In this document: one piece after another, positions 19,901-27,465 of the stretch
Position numbering within the stretch: position 1 is the stretch's first letter
Layout of the letters: each line of letters starts with the position of its first letter
Notes under the pieces: model-generated
Told to the model about the DNA's origin: nothing
The model's input: the letters and a program-made list of their open reading frames with translations, nothing else
Databases searched by the model: none
Source: CALVUJ01 sp045119835
Lineage (GTDB): Bacteria > Bacillota_I > Bacilli_A > RFN20 > DUOF01
Length of the DNA stretch: 64,000 bases
Assembly (NCBI GenBank): GCA_045119835.1
Contig: JBGVED010000002.1
Span: 28,422 to 92,421 of the forward strand
Direction: 5' to 3'
Program-made: the position numbers and the translations under genes

Positions 19901-22900
19901 TTACTAGCAACTATATTTGGAATATACTCAGGATCATCTTCAACCTTCTTTAACTCCAAATCATTATTATAAATAAGCGCCTTAATATAATTTGTCATTG
20001 CTTGAGCTATTGCAGAACCATCAGTACAATAATCTCCACATTCTCTAGTTTTTGTATAATAAATATCAAAACTATCAATAGCATTTCTATAGTAAAATTC
20101 AACATTTATTACAAACTCATTTTCTGGATTATCAGCAATAGAAACTTTTGGCATTACAGTACCTATTTTAAAGTAAGAGTTAACATAGTTACCTGCTCTA
20201 TCATAAACAACAATATTAAATACTTCATTTGGATTTTCTTCATTATACGAATATGCCTTTTTAACAAAAGAAGCAATATTTTCTATACAGTTTGCACTAT
20301 TAACAACCGCATTACATTGCAAATAATACTTTTTACCATTAACCAAAGTATACGCATATGGATCTATATCGACAATTTCACTTACAACCATACTGGTTTT
20401 GATTAAAAGTGGCTCTCTGATAGAAGAAGATGCTGTTATTGAACCCTTATCTCCATTAGTAAGATTATAATTAATTATAGGTTTTGATCTATCAATAACA
20501 AAACTTGAACTTTCTCCACAATTTTGATTGTTTTCTCCATAATTGTAACAATATCTAACAACATACTTACCTTCACCTTTGTAATCTGCATTCTCAGTTT
20601 CTGAAAATAAAACAGAATTTTTTCCAGATACTGTTGTTACAACTGGAGTAGAAGCAAACTTATTATCATCTATTGCATAATAGGAAACTTCCAACGTTAA
20701 ATTTTGTGACAAACTAATTGTATTATTTTGCATATATTTTTCAGTAGAAATTTCCTCTTTAAAATATGCTGTTGTAGGAGAAGAAATTCCTCCTGTTGGA
20801 TTAAAGCGATTATTACTTTCACTAACAAAATAATTGTTCTTTTCTAGTATTAATGTCGCAATCTCTTTTATTCTATTTAAACTAGCAAAAGCGTATCCTG
20901 TATAAGATGTACAAAGACCTTGAATTGCACCATTTTCAGTTTTACAATCACCGCTTTTTGTTATGCCCAAATCTATGTAATAAACAAAATAGTAATTTTG
21001 AGTTGATAAGGCCGCATTTTCATTTTGGAATGATGCAATTAACGTATTTTGATAATTATATTTTTTCTTAACAAAAGCTACTCTTGCAAACTCTTGAAGA
21101 AGAGCAAATTCTTTAGCTTTCTCAACACTTTGGAATGCAACTGTAGAATTTAAAGCTTCATCAACTAGTTTAATATAATTATTATAAGTATGTTCTCTTT
21201 CACTTGTATCCTCTACAAAAGAATTAGTTTTATCAATCAAATAATATGTAGTACTTTCATCCTTAATCAAATTATTCTCAACTGGCATATATCTAGTTGT
21301 CCACAATTCTTCCCTTGTTTTTTGAGAAACGTTCTCACCAATAGTTTGAGTTCTAGAATACAAATACCATTTATCAATACCCATTAAAGATGTTTGCATA
21401 TCAGGAGCAACTGGATTTGCACTTACAATAATATCTCTACCTAAAATAAATCTAACGCCTTGAGTATTTTTAAAATCATGATAAGCAGATATTGTTCCTA
21501 AAACAGTAGAATCTATAATTTGAGAAGACAATAAATCTTTTATAGCATCTCCATAAACTAATTTATATTCACTCATCAAATTTCCGTATTCACAACTAGT
21601 AGAATCAGCAACTCCATCTGTTTTCCCATCACCATCAGGTGTATCACAAATAAGTGCGTTTTGCTTAATATTTATATCATTATAATTTTTAAATTCGGTA
21701 TCATCTAAAATAACAAATAAGGCATCACTAGAAGATAAATTGCTATTTCTAAAAATAATATTTTCAATAGAAACTGCCTTACTAGAACCAACAAAAACAA
21801 AATTAATTTCTCCATCACTATCTTTTTTTACTAAAACATCTTTAAGATCAATATTACCATTTTTACCAGTTATAACATTTTCTTCAACGTTTATTTTATC
21901 TTCACTGATTTTTACACTCAAATAAACGCCTTGATCAGCTTTTTTACCAACAGAAATATATTCATTTTGATTGATTTCTTTAACCGAATATAGTTCATCA
22001 AGAGAAGAACTACCAATTAAAGAAGCATCTAAAGAAACATATGAAGAATTAAATAAAACAACCAAAGCATCTTCTTCACCAGAATTATTCACTGAACCAG
22101 AACCATTTACTTTATCTATTCTTGATTTACCAACTACTAAATAATTTTCTCCTTGTTTTACGATATCATTAAATATTGTTGTTGTAACACTTGCACCATT
22201 ACTATTTTTCCATAAATATGAATTATTAACTTCGCAAGTTAACGCCTCAGTACAAACAGTCAACAATCCACCAGTTGCACCAGCATCACTAGAAATAGAA
22301 GTAGCTCCTACTGCAACAACATGTAAAGATGAATCAATTTGAGTAGTTAAAAGAGCCTTATATTCTGATTTATCACCATTTGTATACATTTTCAAATCAC
22401 TAAAAACAGAACCACTAAAAGTTGCCCTTATAATTTTACCAGTCTTAGTACCATCACCATTATTAACATACCCTACCGCATAAATATAATTACCAGCAAA
22501 AATAGAATCACTAACAAAAGACATGTCATCAATAGACAATTCTTGACCATACCCCTCAGTAAGACCATTTTGATTAGATGTAACTTGAACGTTTCTAATA
22601 AAAGCTTTACCCAATTCATTTTTACCAGAAATAAAATAAATATTGCCATTTGCGTCTCCTGTATTTGCAACAATATCATTTAAAATTACATTTGAATACA
22701 CCACATGCCACTTATATTGACCAAGTGAATTAAAATAAACAAGATAAGAATCAGTCCCAAAAGTTCCAATGGCAATATAGTTATTCTTATGTTGAACAAT
22801 TTTATTAAAAGTATCATCACTTACTGTATTCTTATCGAATTCTGCAAGCCATAGATTTCTAACATCATTTAAATTTTCAGGCAAAACCCTAACGTAACGA

Positions 22901-23259
22901 ACAATAAAATCATCAGGATTATTTGTAGTATCACTTAAAAAATATTTGATTTTATAGAATCCAGCATTTAACAAATATGAATCGCTAACGTATGCCCCAG
23001 AATTTGTTGTCGCAACTGCCGTTTGCCCATTTATAGAAACAGAAACATTAGCGTTTATACTACCTCCACAATTAAACGTAACCCCACTATCACTCCACTT
23101 TGACTTTGTGTTTAAAACAAGATATTGAGTGTTATCGTTTATTGAAGCATCACAATTAGCAGCAGCCTCTATCTTTTCTCCGCCAAAAAAAGCAAAGAAA
23201 GAAAAACACACTATTAAACCAAATATCCCTTTCTTTATTAATTTATTAATAAAATCCAT
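10942..23259 (-). CDS. Giant Ig-like-repeat surface protein, membrane anchored
   Basis: 4105 residues from the ATG at 23259 (AAAGGTG Shine-Dalgarno). A longer N-terminus to 23316 is rejected because it would overlap the promoter. Order: signal peptide (residues ~1-32, hydrophobic GIFGLIVCFSFFAFF, cut near IEAAA); ~450 residues of propeller-like repeats (NDIVANTGDANGNIYFISG and similar); a helical stretch (~650-800); then ~3000 residues of Ig-like/Bacterial-Ig modules. These are joined by linkers such as FTIDKTPPTIDK, FTIDKQSPVITV, RIDNDAPTISV, IDREKPSIEL and LIDTTSPDLYL; at least 14 such junctions are visible. A final transmembrane helix (LGWSLIFIAGLGAMYFAVKL) and basic tail anchor it; there is no LPxTG. 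It has many Cys, perhaps disulfides. Probably an adhesin or surface fibre; ligand unknown. Confidence 0.88.
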   Translation of the reverse strand: MDFINKLIKKGIFGLIVCFSFFAFFGGEKIEAAANCDASINDNTQYLVLNTKSKWSDSGVTFNCGGSINANVSVSINGQTAVATTNSGAYVSDSYLLNAGFYKIKYFLSDTTNNPDDFIVRYVRVLPENLNDVRNLWLAEFDKNTVSDDTFNKIVQHKNNYIAIGTFGTDSYLVYFNSLGQYKWHVVYSNVILNDIVANTGDANGNIYFISGKNELGKAFIRNVQVTSNQNGLTEGYGQELSIDDMSFVSDSIFAGNYIYAVGYVNNGDGTKTGKIIRATFSGSVFSDLKMYTNGDKSEYKALLTTQIDSSLHVVAVGATSISSDAGATGGLLTVCTEALTCEVNNSYLWKNSNGASVTTTIFNDIVKQGENYLVVGKSRIDKVNGSGSVNNSGEEDALVVLFNSSYVSLDASLIGSSSLDELYSVKEINQNEYISVGKKADQGVYLSVKISEDKINVEENVITGKNGNIDLKDVLVKKDSDGEINFVFVGSSKAVSIENIIFRNSNLSSSDALFVILDDTEFKNYNDINIKQNALICDTPDGDGKTDGVADSTSCEYGNLMSEYKLVYGDAIKDLLSSQIIDSTVLGTISAYHDFKNTQGVRFILGRDIIVSANPVAPDMQTSLMGIDKWYLYSRTQTIGENVSQKTREELWTTRYMPVENNLIKDESTTYYLIDKTNSFVEDTSEREHTYNNYIKLVDEALNSTVAFQSVEKAKEFALLQEFARVAFVKKKYNYQNTLIASFQNENAALSTQNYYFVYYIDLGITKSGDCKTENGAIQGLCTSYTGYAFASLNRIKEIATLILEKNNYFVSESNNRFNPTGGISSPTTAYFKEEISTEKYMQNNTISLSQNLTLEVSYYAIDDNKFASTPVVTTVSGKNSVLFSETENADYKGEGKYVVRYCYNYGENNQNCGESSSFVIDRSKPIINYNLTNGDKGSITASSSIREPLLIKTSMVVSEIVDIDPYAYTLVNGKKYYLQCNAVVNSANCIENIASFVKKAYSYNEENPNEVFNIVVYDRAGNYVNSYFKIGTVMPKVSIADNPENEFVINVEFYYRNAIDSFDIYYTKTRECGDYCTDGSAIAQAMTNYIKALIYNNDLELKKVEDDPEYIPNIVASKPFLFQRTLTDASGNITSGGVSIPKVDISYDGDGNVVYTLVENENLIFPVSYGLYKFVLADSFYNTSTVYAGIGLGKADLNVYVNANDNAQEDIEEIVRLIPKTKEEVGDIVPGNVLLVKNPSTYAYFDVLPKDLHNDFDENMFFTNKFVYVRFQINNNSFVRISKANTLNSVNGYGLSDETNQKLDCLFKLYGDNLIPENVGECSGGEVIKLSSIAGNGEYQQLLKDEGIYYLTAYDGYYYFAVTKEGTYDIWSEIYAEIEGSDGKEEKWTALPVYYAFTIDSATPIISFKTVCAQNTTCIGEKSNFVDSDFTNPEGAKVNIGSWDLQLNLDEDLLTGGSVNRLMVVSINGELVNAYDFSKKNSDTTNGNYIIFSESGVYTIEFYDAAKNSKTYTFTIDKTPPTIDKIEDVNGKSFTAYQQYVEVEIEVNEGSFLSNVNDKTMLNFRYWVDDMDTQEITVKNENGQCVIFTGTYDSGRCNVSEDNSMSLNLVIPVNRDEATRDVTKVIRTLNISVMDYFGNQKTVSQDFVFDNLNPYLYFVSDYQPITDFGSQVGSEERKNMLSTIANSSLGEFDCDSGINFTLWNDEEEKTIINCNDTPTITGKSNEISVNAYEAYKVSFNNYKKNLNNTYTLIKNGTYLSPTDIVYKENFYGFDSVDVLKENLGKINIYWNFTKVSSTDYVDPNVVYYDANGDNGTSIQDMFTGDYSACQTSSSRKCILYNMYMNDGRFTTNQDFYIYNSSNPSLIATTSTSEENLAAIASIRTIIESNPSVFENYYYGAGTYREDQNQGKYLPALTLEKTCIKVNDNPCVLVEPGRVKLKSYESTSIIYYNIINKMSGETSESVVSITMDDSTVVDALKDNRIWQIAIDSSGKQVKFGFGLASNLGRPIIFAAKDGAGNGSLNYLETVIAIMDSVAPDIKQVSSVSYELSGEGQYEKKLVYYKVYDVELLNCSSSTSSFYYKNENTGEYDSVNCSEMSNDKDYYIGKYEYVLSDDTSEPGEYYKAEKVDLGVNYLTGKDLIVEFDEPIHRIECRYYVYNASADEGYEKYCDINNAEYNYSDDKRIFDLIYTPLAGEEQYFVNYILTVYDFSNNGKMINYLFIDREKPSIELNGDINEDDYREVEYTGNEKSIYDEVYVNGGFKSETTSTDSINTRINSVGNKNIKNTFSYEVKYYLYNYNLTYNNYIFIGDTPQLRANGEEKDSGLKYYVLVKKPTDYVLKGIKYMSNGEAACEQVNNETYCYIEDNYNYYPQLRDDAGYWNEVSDDEYYIKSNAVNVYKIVYRVTDYSGNVSEYLTKTVYYHDVTVPVVTINGQNTSNKYGYHNPPSADNPLVIEFRNEKEATLYSYKCSNGSISCVLPSKIFEEAKAGLERDVYPNTGSYKYSEESIYKVYLHDKGKYIISSISYYDESTASYVVDNAMVLKYNYVDYTFLIDTTSPDLYLEAVNTDEFGNSVDLYYKAHLDKEEYLYCVRSDRNGMDPQFNSQLSECKNLLPIYRSENVVDNDNSLITNKAYDAKNRLIYSQVYKKIPVNAQKYFYNTYYRFVNNEMIAYNIGASYDENNVYIIDAIDLYFREDGKFIIKAQDKAGNVAGRKVSSSNHENDYSMFIIDNTAPIYNKNQNKPTGINYWYSVPNQVINALNKNNVDNLGGKSSYRIFDYNNLNSNFFYAFATKLEAEEFLLKIYSSHINSLADNTCNSGGGFKYSYYNPETKSMIENCFVGQGGIEHKTQALNEMSSIIKGLVYPTYSDGVFFGDSSIKQKACDASVSDDCLNNKDMYKTIYLKVDSTDPNSVTKSIVESCVSDNKNIECIVVSARIVNPTKVNNVSFEMGTENTIDTKGITVYSRNIVGNSSTNTSRYNPQTSVNLISDYYYIFEEVDETLEFDNHFAKGVVRNFNTTYYAIYVDNNEFVDVYYDDGNGISSDSLIVSGVGSVKNNTDRYSLIIRNNGDVNFINKYEIHMVKDGENIIEIYSYLVLKIDGVYHNINDYLVKSGNDYYFEIPVAKEKLTEVELIDRAGNSTVVEVSRSQKAPNINVVYDGSGGEEKATVIIVDNTLTKTVIESVEVLFSATGSNYSSARTTNIRASLVCSPGQANLLYGCSNTGAANGINNYRVVISNKESLYGFFKINLRDNHGNTNTIEFVYNPADMSARYTATKRFMDYSMAPDNIRMINNTQVQLEFNNEINYVILYKLVDDELVEVCNTKSIVEGVCLPTGNSENKVVRTIDDNRQYVKSTLYYVDEGIYQAKIFNRASEIINRACFEDDGSGNLVVSDKCKGIESPSSLSCSWNNNPDICDDYLEVISKDVVEIYDNVEYLNIEIDKTMPVIDVSDFVVSLPTGNVAFEDGKDYTNAEVTINWGEPFVRLSYTCVFVDEADVGKVCSGNDTGFKSSKSYTFAVSRQSKTYMFWFEDFAGNTTENHKYTFTVNVVLPDIALYEVDETGVIIEEGKLEYGEKGEIPITNKNVQLLCYVEGKNDNRCSTYDVKLEKANGNGSYSQMVLNDITRVSQAYGNHVEYRYTVSVKKQDNTIYSELNTTIVFTIDKQSPVITVSGDNNNIWGIYKGEVSVKVSDGGIGTVYSGCIDTDGNKNYVCDVIPFATFESRYSIKKTGVYMIVARDEIGNVTIGDEIKYIRIDNDAPTISVTAKGQYLDYVVSEKGFTNSEIVLVEASDNNESCYFKYRIKDINDVYGEWNYTVGIGGVSTSYLEFSEEGFYEVVPIDAVGNEGMVKHFIIYRQSPKYNVSITDNEKTYSSNIINGRFNISWEEPMYSYQAPIIKVMVNGKPYKKSTVMSENGEYLFEFIDLAGNTSTYKIAINTNDKICLDNASIVPKAQTWLKLEEGNKSVVAVDNYKFSDDDIIILATSINYLGIGSACGVDILSYKMVEYVSVDGFAKYANANKGLPLNLSSKIVDIMQGETNVYVTAIIIDREVAKNELGIVIGENFFTKDPLGWSLIFIAGLGAMYFAVKLVFFRKKVRVLK

Positions 23260-23287
23260 ACTACCACACCTTTCGATACACGATTTA

Positions 23288-23316
23288 ATTTTAAAGTAAT
23301 TGACCTTTTTATTCAA
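23288..23316 (-). promoter_or_regulatory. Promoter of the giant surface-protein gene
   Basis: On the minus strand: -35 TTGAAT (23316-23311), exactly 17 bases, -10 TAAAAT (23293-23288). It is 29 bases upstream of the ATG at 23259, so the gene is transcribed alone. Confidence 0.6.
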
Positions 23317-23388
23317 TAATTCCAGCCATATAATGTTTATAAAAGTCGAATAATCGAAAAATTAACAATAAATTAACAAATTTTGGTA

Positions 23389-23412
23389 TAAAAAAAGCAG
23401 ATTTACTCTGCT
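23389..23412 (-). terminator. Terminator of dusB-folD
   Basis: On the minus strand AGCAGA (23412-23407) pairs with TCTGCT (23401-23396) around a 5-base loop, followed by seven T. It overlaps the folD stop codon. Confidence 0.75.
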
Positions 23413-24257
23413 CTAACATTTATTCTTTTTTCAAAAGAAGATACTGTTTGATAAATAAGAGAAGCAATCGTCATTGGACCAACCCCACCAGGTACTGGAG
23501 TATATGCACCAACAATATCTTTAACATTCTCCAAATCAACATCCCCAACATTTCCCTCATTATAACCAGCATCAACTACAACAGCGCCATTTTTCAACCA
23601 TTCTCTTTTCACAAACCTAGCCTTACCAACACAAGCAATTACAACATCTGCTTCTTTTACAACATTTTCCAAATCAGCAGTCCTACTATGAGTTATTGTA
23701 ACTGTAGCATTTTCATTTAAAAGCATCATCGCAATAGGTTTTCCTAAAATCGCGCTGCGTCCTATAACCACTGCTTTTTTTCCTTCCAATTTTATATCAT
23801 AATATTCCAACAACTTAATTATCCCAAGAGGTGTAGCACTTACATAAGCGTCTTCCCCCATCGACATAGCACCAAATCCTGCACTAGTAACTCCATCTAC
23901 ATCTTTACTCATTTTTATTGCGTTAAAACATTTTCTCTCATCAATATGTTTAGGGACTGGATGCTGTAATAAAATACCATCTATATTTTCATCACAATTC
24001 AGTTCATTAATAACCTTTAAAAGTTCCTCTGTTGTCGTTTCTTTTTTTAATTCTACTTTTAATGAATTTATCCCTATTCTCTCACATGCATTGCCCTTCA
24101 TTCTAACATATGTTTGACTAGCTATGTCATCTCCTACAATAATAGTAGCAAGCGTAGCTGTTTTTCCACTTTTTTCCTTTAAAAAAGCCACTTTTTCTTT
24201 TAATTCTTCTTCTATTTTTTTAGACAATTCCTTACCATTTAAAACTAACGGATTCAT
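23403..24257 (-). CDS. folD: Methylenetetrahydrofolate dehydrogenase/cyclohydrolase
   Basis: 284 residues, full length. Diagnostic segments: ATIIVGDDIASQTYVRMK (catalytic Tyr and Lys of the YxxxK motif), GILLQHPVPKHID, the Rossmann loop VIGRSAILGKPIA and PVPGGVGPMTIASL. The bifunctional enzyme interconverts 5,10-methylene-, methenyl- and 10-formyl-tetrahydrofolate in one-carbon metabolism. Its ATG shares one base with the dusB stop (TAATG), implying coupled translation; its Shine-Dalgarno (GGAGG) is in the end of dusB. Confidence 0.97.
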   Translation of the reverse strand: MNPLVLNGKELSKKIEEELKEKVAFLKEKSGKTATLATIIVGDDIASQTYVRMKGNACERIGINSLKVELKKETTTEELLKVINELNCDENIDGILLQHPVPKHIDERKCFNAIKMSKDVDGVTSAGFGAMSMGEDAYVSATPLGIIKLLEYYDIKLEGKKAVVIGRSAILGKPIAMMLLNENATVTITHSRTADLENVVKEADVVIACVGKARFVKREWLKNGAVVVDAGYNEGNVGDVDLENVKDIVGAYTPVPGGVGPMTIASLIYQTVSSFEKRINVRAE

Positions 24258-25228
24258 TATAAAACCTCCAATTCTATTTTGTATTTATTTATCAATTCTA
24301 CAAAAGAATTTAAATCCTCCAATTTATTTATTTCATTCTTTAATAAACATGAGTTTGGCAAGCCCTTAATATAATAACAAGCGTGCGTTCTCATCTCTTT
24401 AATTGCTGTTTTTTCCTCCATAATTTCACACAATTCTCTAGCATGCCTAATACACATATCAAGCCTTTGACAAATGCCAGGATCTTCCAAACGAATTCCA
24501 GTTTTTAAATAATGATCAATTTGTTTAAAAAGCCACGGATTCCCCAGCGCACCTCTACCAATCATTATGGCGTCACAATTTGTTTTTTCAAACATTTCTA
24601 TTGCATCGTCAATACTTTTGATATCTCCATTACCAATAACAGGTATACTCACCGCATCTTTAACCATTTTGATATATTCTACTCTAGATTTTCCAGTATA
24701 AAATTGACTGCGAGTCCTTCCATGAACACAAATTGCACTAACACCTGCTTTTTCTAACATTTTAGCCATCTCCACAACATTAATACTTTCCTCATCCCAA
24801 CCAAGCCTAATCTTAGCTGTTACTGGCTTACTGCTTGCTTTAACAATAGCTTCTATCTTCTCTTTACTTGCTTCTATATCTTTTAGCCAATAACTTCCTG
24901 CTAAGGATTTGATAACCTTTGGAACTGGACAACCCATATTAATATCCAAAATTTCAGCATTTGTTTTATTTATTATTTCAACTGCCTTAACTAAATATTC
25001 TTTTTCGCCACCAAAAAGCTGTAAAGCCACAGGATGCTCATTTTCATCCAACTCAATCATCTTATACGTATTCTCGCTATTAAAACAAAGAGCTTTATCA
25101 CTAATCATTTCTGTATAGACTAAACTTGCGCCAAACTCTTTTGCTATTTTCCTATAAACTCTATTTGTAATGCCCGCCATTGGAGCACACATTACTTTTC
25201 CAGCTAATATTACATTTCCTATTTTCAA
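24257..25228 (-). CDS. dusB: tRNA-dihydrouridine synthase (DusB-type)
   Basis: About 323 residues of the FMN-dependent Dus family: APMAGITNRVYR, the NMGCPVPKV catalytic-Cys motif, HGRTRSQFYTG, IPVIGNGDI and MIGRGALGNPW. It reduces specific uridines in the tRNA D-loop. The best start is TTG at 25228: AGGTGA lies 6 bases before it, and the product then begins LKIGNVIL, like MFKIG in Bacillus DusB. The GTG at 25237 lies within that Shine-Dalgarno. After CPVPK the usual NGAGSALL reads SLAGSYWL, a mild deviation. It is the first gene of dusB-folD. Confidence 0.92.
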   Translation of the reverse strand: MKIGNVILAGKVMCAPMAGITNRVYRKIAKEFGASLVYTEMISDKALCFNSENTYKMIELDENEHPVALQLFGGEKEYLVKAVEIINKTNAEILDINMGCPVPKVIKSLAGSYWLKDIEASKEKIEAIVKASSKPVTAKIRLGWDEESINVVEMAKMLEKAGVSAICVHGRTRSQFYTGKSRVEYIKMVKDAVSIPVIGNGDIKSIDDAIEMFEKTNCDAIMIGRGALGNPWLFKQIDHYLKTGIRLEDPGICQRLDMCIRHARELCEIMEEKTAIKEMRTHACYYIKGLPNSCLLKNEINKLEDLNSFVELINKYKIELEVL

Positions 25229-25282
25229 ACAAATCACCTAAATCATTTTAACACTATTTATTTAAAAATTCACATTTTTCCA

Positions 25283-25310
25283 TAAATAAAAATCCACATT
25301 ACGTGGATTT
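25283..25310 (-). terminator. Terminator of the clpC-like gene
   Basis: AAATCCAC (25290-25297) and GTGGATTT (25303-25310) form an 8-bp stem with a 5-base loop; T-rich sequence follows on the minus strand. Confidence 0.75.
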
Positions 25311-25314
25311 AACA

Positions 25315-27384
25315 CTAACGAACTTCTATTTTATTCTCTAAATATTGCAAAAGTTTCTTTTTCAACTCTCTTTTTATATATCGAGCCCCGTATTTTTTTA
25401 GTTCCTCTTTTTTTAATATATCGCTTAAAATAATTTCTTCACTTAATTCAAAATTAAGTTTACTTTTATAGTTATCTAAATAGTTACTAGCAATCTTTTT
25501 AGCACTACCTTCATCCAAACAATCAAAACAAACAATTTCATCAATTCTATTAATAAACTCATTTGAAAAAAATTTATTAACTTCTTTAATAACATCCTCT
25601 TCCCTTCTTAAAGAAGGTACAAATCCAATAGAATTGTCCTTTAAATCACTACCAATATTACTAGTCATAACAATAATAGAATTTGTAAAATCTATTTTTC
25701 TCTTCTTAGAATCATAAAAATAGCCTTCATCAAAAATATTTAAAAACACATTCAAAACATCTTTATGAGCTTTCTCGACTTCATCTAATATAACAACACT
25801 ATGTGGATGAGTTCTAAGTTTATCAACTAATAACGTTTGATTCTCATATCCTACATAACCTGGTGCGGAACCTATAATTTTTGAAACAGAATGACTCTCT
25901 TTAAACTCCGACATATCTATTTTTATATACGAATCTTCACTACCAAAATAATATTTAGAAATTTTCTTTGCTAACTCTGTTTTTCCAACTCCACTTGGCC
26001 CTACAAATAAATAAACACCAAGTGGTTTATTATCTTCTACAAGACCCTTATCAACAAAAAATAACTGATTAATTATTTTTTCTATCGCTCTATTTTGACC
26101 TACAATTGAATTATTTAAATCAGAAATTAAATTTGCTTTAACAATGCATTTATTTATCTCAACATTATATAAATTTTCTATAGTCTCTATAACCGTATTT
26201 TCATCAAGTACATTAAGTCCTTTTTTTCGAGCCAATACACACCCACAATCCAGCACATCTATGGCCTTATCAGGAAAATACCTATCAGCTATATATTTTT
26301 TAGACAAATCCACAATTTTTTTACATATAGAATCTTCTATAACCACGCCGTGAAAAGATTGATAATCTACTTTAATTCCCTTTAAAATCTCTAGGCATTT
26401 TTCTGAATTTGGCTCATCTAGTTTTATAAGTTGAAATCTTCTCTCAATAGCCTTTTCTTTTTCAATTAATTTTACATATTCATCATAGGTTGTAGCCCCA
26501 ATACACTTTATATCACCTCTTGCTAAATAAGGCTTTAAAATATTAGAGGCATCAATAGCACCTTCCGCGCCCCCAGCACCTATTATATTATGTATTTCGT
26601 CAATAAAAATGATTGCATTTTTATCATCTTTGATTTTCTTTACAATTTTCTTTAATTTTTCCTCAAATTCTCCTCTATATTTTGTACCTGCAACAATAGA
26701 TGGAATATCCAGTTCATATACAACCTTATTCTTTAATTCATTTTCAACTTCACCTTTAACTATTTTATAAGCAAAATATTCTACAAGAGCACTTTTTCCC
26801 ACTCCAGGTTCTCCAACAAGCATTACATTTGCTTTCTGCTTTCTTAAAAGGGTATTACAAATTAGTTGTAATTCCTTTTCTCTTTGATAAACAATATTAG
26901 GATTTTTAACAGCCATTTTATTTAAATTAGTTAACTCATCAACATTGTCTAAAACACTAATTTTAGCAACCTTTAAATTATCGTTTAAATATTTAAAATC
27001 ACAATGATGTTTTTCTAACAATTCTTTTGCAAAAGAATCTTTTTGATTGAATAAAGATAACGCCAAAACCTCAACACTAACCTTCTCTTCATTTAATTTT
27101 TTAGATTCTTTAATAGCATTATCCAATATTTCTTTAAATGATGGTGTGTACTCCATATAAAAAGGTAAAGAATCCTTTCTTTCAAAAAGATTTAATAGTT
27201 CCTTTTTTATTTGCTCATAACTGATATTTTGATTTTCCAACAATTTTTTTACATTAGTTTCCTTTACCTTTAAAAAAGATAAAAGTAAATGTTCACTACC
27301 AACACTAGAATGTCCAAAATCAAAAGCAATAGATTCTGCCACTGCTATTATTTTTTGAGCCTTTTCACAAAAGTTTGTAATCAT
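25315..27384 (-). CDS. clpC: ClpC-like AAA+ ATPase lacking the M domain
   Basis: 689 residues from the ATG at 27384 (GGGAGG Shine-Dalgarno). There is an N domain of two Clp repeats (residues 1-140, beginning FCEKAQKIIAVAESIAF), then D1 with Walker A GEPGVGKSA and Walker B IIFIDEIHN. D2 has GPSGVGKTE and VVILDEVEKAH, plus the EFINRIDEIV arginine-finger region. ClpC is normally ~810 residues; between D1 and D2 the coiled-coil M domain is absent, the chain passing from VLDENTVIETIENLYNVEI straight into SIVGQNRAIEKI. ClpC unfolds substrates for ClpP and normally needs the M domain for MecA control. There is no ctsR or mcsAB beside it. ClpA-type naming would be an alternative. Confidence 0.85.
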   Translation of the reverse strand: MITNFCEKAQKIIAVAESIAFDFGHSSVGSEHLLLSFLKVKETNVKKLLENQNISYEQIKKELLNLFERKDSLPFYMEYTPSFKEILDNAIKESKKLNEEKVSVEVLALSLFNQKDSFAKELLEKHHCDFKYLNDNLKVAKISVLDNVDELTNLNKMAVKNPNIVYQREKELQLICNTLLRKQKANVMLVGEPGVGKSALVEYFAYKIVKGEVENELKNKVVYELDIPSIVAGTKYRGEFEEKLKKIVKKIKDDKNAIIFIDEIHNIIGAGGAEGAIDASNILKPYLARGDIKCIGATTYDEYVKLIEKEKAIERRFQLIKLDEPNSEKCLEILKGIKVDYQSFHGVVIEDSICKKIVDLSKKYIADRYFPDKAIDVLDCGCVLARKKGLNVLDENTVIETIENLYNVEINKCIVKANLISDLNNSIVGQNRAIEKIINQLFFVDKGLVEDNKPLGVYLFVGPSGVGKTELAKKISKYYFGSEDSYIKIDMSEFKESHSVSKIIGSAPGYVGYENQTLLVDKLRTHPHSVVILDEVEKAHKDVLNVFLNIFDEGYFYDSKKRKIDFTNSIIVMTSNIGSDLKDNSIGFVPSLRREEDVIKEVNKFFSNEFINRIDEIVCFDCLDEGSAKKIASNYLDNYKSKLNFELSEEIILSDILKKEELKKYGARYIKRELKKKLLQYLENKIEVR

Positions 27385-27436
27385 GAATTTACCTCCCATT
27401 TTTATTTTATGATTAACACACTTTCAAGTATGCTCA

Positions 27437-27465
27437 ATTATAAAACTTATAAACAAAAAAGTTAA
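27437..27465 (-). promoter_or_regulatory. Promoter of the clpC-like gene
   Basis: On the minus strand: -35 TTAACT (27465-27460), 17 bases, -10 TATAAT (27442-27437). No CtsR heptad repeat is evident nearby. Confidence 0.6.

Noticed and set aside
11569..21925. Many 61-134-residue plus-strand ORFs antisense to the giant surface-protein gene
   Set aside because: All lie within one long, continuous repeat-containing coding frame with a clear signal peptide and anchor; they have Ile/Asn/Tyr-rich shadow composition.
23260..23316. N-terminal extension of the giant protein to 23316
   Set aside because: It would cover the predicted -10 and -35, and the signal peptide begins properly at the ATG at 23259 with its own Shine-Dalgarno.
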